A DNA stretch of 64,000 nucleotides, taken from positions 1 to 64,000 of the forward strand of contig NZ_RHNY01000002.1 in NCBI RefSeq assembly GCF_003946345.1. The letters are read 5' to 3'. Below the pieces are notes generated by a model. That model saw only the letters and a program-made list of their open reading frames with translations. It was not told the DNA's origin and did no database searches. This stretch comes from Levilactobacillus tongjiangensis. GTDB lineage: Bacteria; Bacillota; Bacilli; Lactobacillales; Lactobacillaceae. Below are positions 61,824 to 64,000 of the stretch, one piece after another (position 1 is the first letter of the stretch; each line of letters opens with the position of its first letter). The position numbers and the translations under genes are program-made.

Positions 61824-62618
61824 TTAGCTCTGGTACGGGTGTTGCGGACTAATCAAGATTGAATGAATCCGCGTTGCGTGCCCCGTCTTATCATTAATAT
61901 CAATCACACAGCCTGAGAGGAGCCCTGGGCCCTTCTCCTGCACCGTGTACCGGGTTGGTCGTTGGTTTTCAAAGCGTTCAATCACGCTATCAGCCTGCAT
62001 ACCCAGCACACTGTTGGCGGGACCAGTCATCCCCACTTCGGTCAAGAAGGCCGTTCCGTGTGGCAATACTTGTGCGTCACTGGTTTGGACGTGGGTGTGA
62101 GTCCCGACGACGGCTGACAGCTGGCCGTCATAACGCATAGCAAAGGCCCGTTTTTCACTAGTCGTTTCCGCATGGAAATCTACGAAGACAAAGTCCGTGT
62201 CGAGCTTGGGCAATAGGTCCTTCATCATCGCAAACGGATCATCCATGGGATTCATGAATACCCGTCCCTGCAGGTTGACCACGGCAAGCACCTGTTGGTT
62301 GACCTTTACCTTAGTCCACCCTTGTCCCGGTGTATCACCAGGAAAGTTCAAGGGCCGCACCAACCGGTTGGCATCACCAATAAAATCATACAGTTCGGCA
62401 TTGTCCCAGGTATGGTTTCCCATGGTGACAACGTCTGCACCATCTTTCAAGAGTTGCTTGTAAATATTTTGGCTGATTCCGCGACCAACCGGGGTCGAAT
62501 TCTCCCCGTTAACTATGGTGACCTGTGGCTTCAAATCGCGTTTCAATTGTGGGAGGTACTCGTGAATCATATCCATACCCAAGTTCCCAACAACGTCACC
62601 GACAAACAGAATTCGCAT
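61824..62618 (-). CDS. ymdB: YmdB family metallophosphoesterase
   Basis: This 264-residue TIGR00282/YmdB phosphoesterase hydrolyses 2',3'-cyclic nucleotides in Bacillus and affects biofilm and motility decisions. Its motifs are [11 protein letters not shown] near the N-terminus, [31 protein letters not shown] and [21 protein letters not shown] precedes the ATG. It lies between rny and mutS, and the rny-ymdB pairing is conserved in Firmicutes. Confidence 0.94.
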   Translation of the reverse strand: MRILFVGDVVGNLGMDMIHEYLPQLKRDLKPQVTIVNGENSTPVGRGISQNIYKQLLKDGADVVTMGNHTWDNAELYDFIGDANRLVRPLNFPGDTPGQGWTKVKVNQQVLAVVNLQGRVFMNPMDDPFAMMKDLLPKLDTDFVFVDFHAETTSEKRAFAMRYDGQLSAVVGTHTHVQTSDAQVLPHGTAFLTEVGMTGPANSVLGMQADSVIERFENQRPTRYTVQEKGPGLLSGCVIDINDKTGHATRIHSILISPQHPYQS

Positions 62619-62806
62619 CTTCGTTCCCCTATCTTAGACCTCACAAGGTCTAGCTGGTTTTTCCAGTATTATTAAATAACATCTATTTTACCATGGTTCC
62701 TTGGATTCTGCGTGAGTTAAATCCGCTGGACCGAGCGATTGACGCCCCGATTGCCATCCTAGTTAGCAATGACTGTCGACTTACCAGCTCATCAGCGTCA
62801 ACAACG

Positions 62807-62838
62807 TAAAAAAGCTAGGACCACAATGGCCTAGCTTC
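62807..62838 (-). terminator. Intrinsic terminator of rny
   Basis: AAGCTAGG and CCTAGCTT pair across a ten-base loop, and the minus strand continues with TTTTTTACG directly after the stem. Confidence 0.83.
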
Positions 62839-62844
62839 TCTGAC

Positions 62845-64000
62845 TTATTTCGCATATTCAACTGACCGGACTTCCCGGATGACGGAAACCTTGACGTGAC
62901 CTGGATAATCCAAGTCGCCCTCAATTTGTTTCTTGATGTCTCGTGCCAAGACAACGGCATCCGTATCGGAAATCTTTTCTGGCCGCACGATCACTCGAAC
63001 TTCTCGGCCCGCTTGGATGGCGAAACTGTGGTCAACACCATCAAAGGCATTCGCAACAGTTTCCAACTTGTCCAAACGATGAATGTAACTTTCCAAGGAA
63101 TCTGAGCGTGCGCCTGGCCGCGTCGCTGAGATAATGTCAGCGGTCCCGACCAGTTCCGCAATCACGGATTGCGGCGCCGTTTGATCCGCCTGAGCAGCGA
63201 TAGCGTTGACCACAACAGAACTCTCGCGGTACTTCTTGGCGAGTTCCGTTCCCGTTGTGATATAAGAACTATCGTCTTCGTGCTCGGCAGCACGGCCAAT
63301 ATCATGTAGTAATCCTGCACGTTTTGCTAACGCAACATCCTCACCTAATTCAGCAGCCAGCACCCCAGTGATCTTGGCAACTTCAATTGAGTGGGCCAAG
63401 GCATTTTGCCCGTGAGAAATGCGGAAGTTCAAGCGACCAACCAGCTTGACCAATTCGGGGTGCATAGAATGAATCCCTAGGTCAAACGTTGCTTGCTCGC
63501 CAAGTTCCCGGACATGTTCGTCCAGTTCTTTTTTGGCCTTCGCAACCATTTCTTCAATCCGAGCCGGATGAATCCGCCCGTCTTGAATCAACTTCTCTAA
63601 AGCAATCTTGGCAACTTCTCGCCGTAATGGGTCAAAGCCACTCAATACAACAGCTTCTGGCGTATCGTCGATGATCAGGTCGATCCCGGTCAGCGTCTCT
63701 AACGTCCGAATATTTCGCCCTTCACGACCGATGATTCGGCCCTTCATGTCGTCATTTGGCAACGTGACCACGGTAATCGTCGTCTCGGTGACCATATCAG
63801 CGGCACTCCGTTGAATGGCAGACACAATCAAGTCCTTGGCGTTAGCCTGGGCCGTCTTGCGTGCTGTTTCTTCACTTTCCTTGATCATTTTTGCGCGTTC
63901 CCCCGCCAGAGCCGTCTTGGCCTCCGAAATAATCAGGTCACGTGCATCGTCCTGGGATAACGCAGCGACTTCTTCAACCGCTGCTTGGCGTTTCTCAATC
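62845..64000 (-). CDS. rny: Ribonuclease Y, N-terminus beyond the window
   Basis: The last 384 codons of the gene for the membrane-anchored endoribonuclease that starts bulk mRNA decay lie here; the frame stays open to position 64000, so the transmembrane helix and most of the coiled coil are missing. Visible are the end of the coiled coil ([20 protein letters not shown]), the KH domain ([19 protein letters not shown]) and the HD domain with the metal pair in LLHDIGRA and the following EHEDDSS. The stop is followed by the terminator at 62807-62838. Confidence 0.95.
   Translation of the reverse strand, partial: IEKRQAAVEEVAALSQDDARDLIISEAKTALAGERAKMIKESEETARKTAQANAKDLIVSAIQRSAADMVTETTITVVTLPNDDMKGRIIGREGRNIRTLETLTGIDLIIDDTPEAVVLSGFDPLRREVAKIALEKLIQDGRIHPARIEEMVAKAKKELDEHVRELGEQATFDLGIHSMHPELVKLVGRLNFRISHGQNALAHSIEVAKITGVLAAELGEDVALAKRAGLLHDIGRAAEHEDDSSYITTGTELAKKYRESSVVVNAIAAQADQTAPQSVIAELVGTADIISATRPGARSDSLESYIHRLDKLETVANAFDGVDHSFAIQAGREVRVIVRPEKISDTDAVVLARDIKKQIEGDLDYPGHVKVSVIREVRSVEYAK

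Noticed and set aside
1-64000. tRNA, rRNA, tmRNA, RNase P RNA, SRP RNA, insertion sequences, integrases or prophage genes
   Set aside because: I found no transposase, integrase, phage or complete stable RNA gene in the window; only the leader at the left edge hints at rRNA outside it.

Overview
This window is a chromosomal segment of a low-to-medium GC Gram-positive bacterium of the family Lactobacillaceae. The assignment rests on gene content and order: CcpA next to PepQ, the alaS-ireB-ruvX-DUF1292 cluster, zapA-cvpA-mutS2, mutS-mutL-ruvA-ruvB, a KxYKxGKxW signal peptide with an LPxTG anchor, and surface proteins with MucBP and lactobacillus-type C-terminal repeats. I cannot resolve genus or species; a Levilactobacillus-like heterofermenter is a guess. 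Most genes lie on the minus strand, and GTG or TTG starts are frequent.

Left part (1-11968). The first 400 bases hold a near-consensus leftward promoter and a leader that resembles rRNA operon leaders of lactobacilli; the transcribed gene lies outside. Then come an S1-domain RNA-binding protein, a cyclophilin, PgpA, a DedA protein, a compact minus-strand run (YunD nucleotidase, YutD, NagD-type HAD phosphatase, TIGR01906 membrane protein), a metallophosphoesterase, an aldo/keto reductase, an amino acid permease, acetate kinase and the YtxK-like methyltransferase.

Competence and envelope (12065-30854). A complete comGA-comGG pseudopilus operon sits upstream of ytxK-ackA. It is followed by a very long YhgE/Pip membrane protein with a putative operator repeat, YebC, and a polar amino acid ABC transporter whose binding protein and permease are fused. 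Two surface protein genes follow: a MucBP protein and a 1454-residue BspA-type leucine-rich-repeat LPxTG protein. Between them lies a 101-codon remnant colinear with the C-terminus of the MucBP protein. An orphan membrane protein completes the block.

Regulation and accessory block (31039-39205). ccpA and pepQ diverge around a perfect cre site. Next are DUF948 and YtxH-like envelope proteins and an MscS channel. A low-GC-looking module follows: a MerR regulator divergent from an iron-containing alcohol dehydrogenase, a cyclase-family hydrolase and a YczE-family membrane protein. The divergent promoter has the 19-bp spacer typical of MerR-activated promoters. To its left lies the first copy of an unnamed structured repeat.

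Right part (39318-64000) is housekeeping: c-di-AMP-binding CbpB, YfcE-type phosphodiesterase, RdgB and glutamate racemase; YslB, thioredoxin, MutS2, CvpA and ZapA; DUF1292, RuvX, IreB and AlaS with a T-box leader; a CshB-like helicase, NrnA and DinB; YajC, RuvB, RuvA, MutL, MutS, YmdB and the C-terminal part of RNase Y. queA and tgt, often found between ruvB and yajC in Firmicutes, are absent there.

The most unusual signal is a pair of about 180-bp intergenic elements (35411-35595 and 54331-54510). Their sequences differ, but the paired arms of four stems change together, which points to a conserved folded RNA or DNA element.
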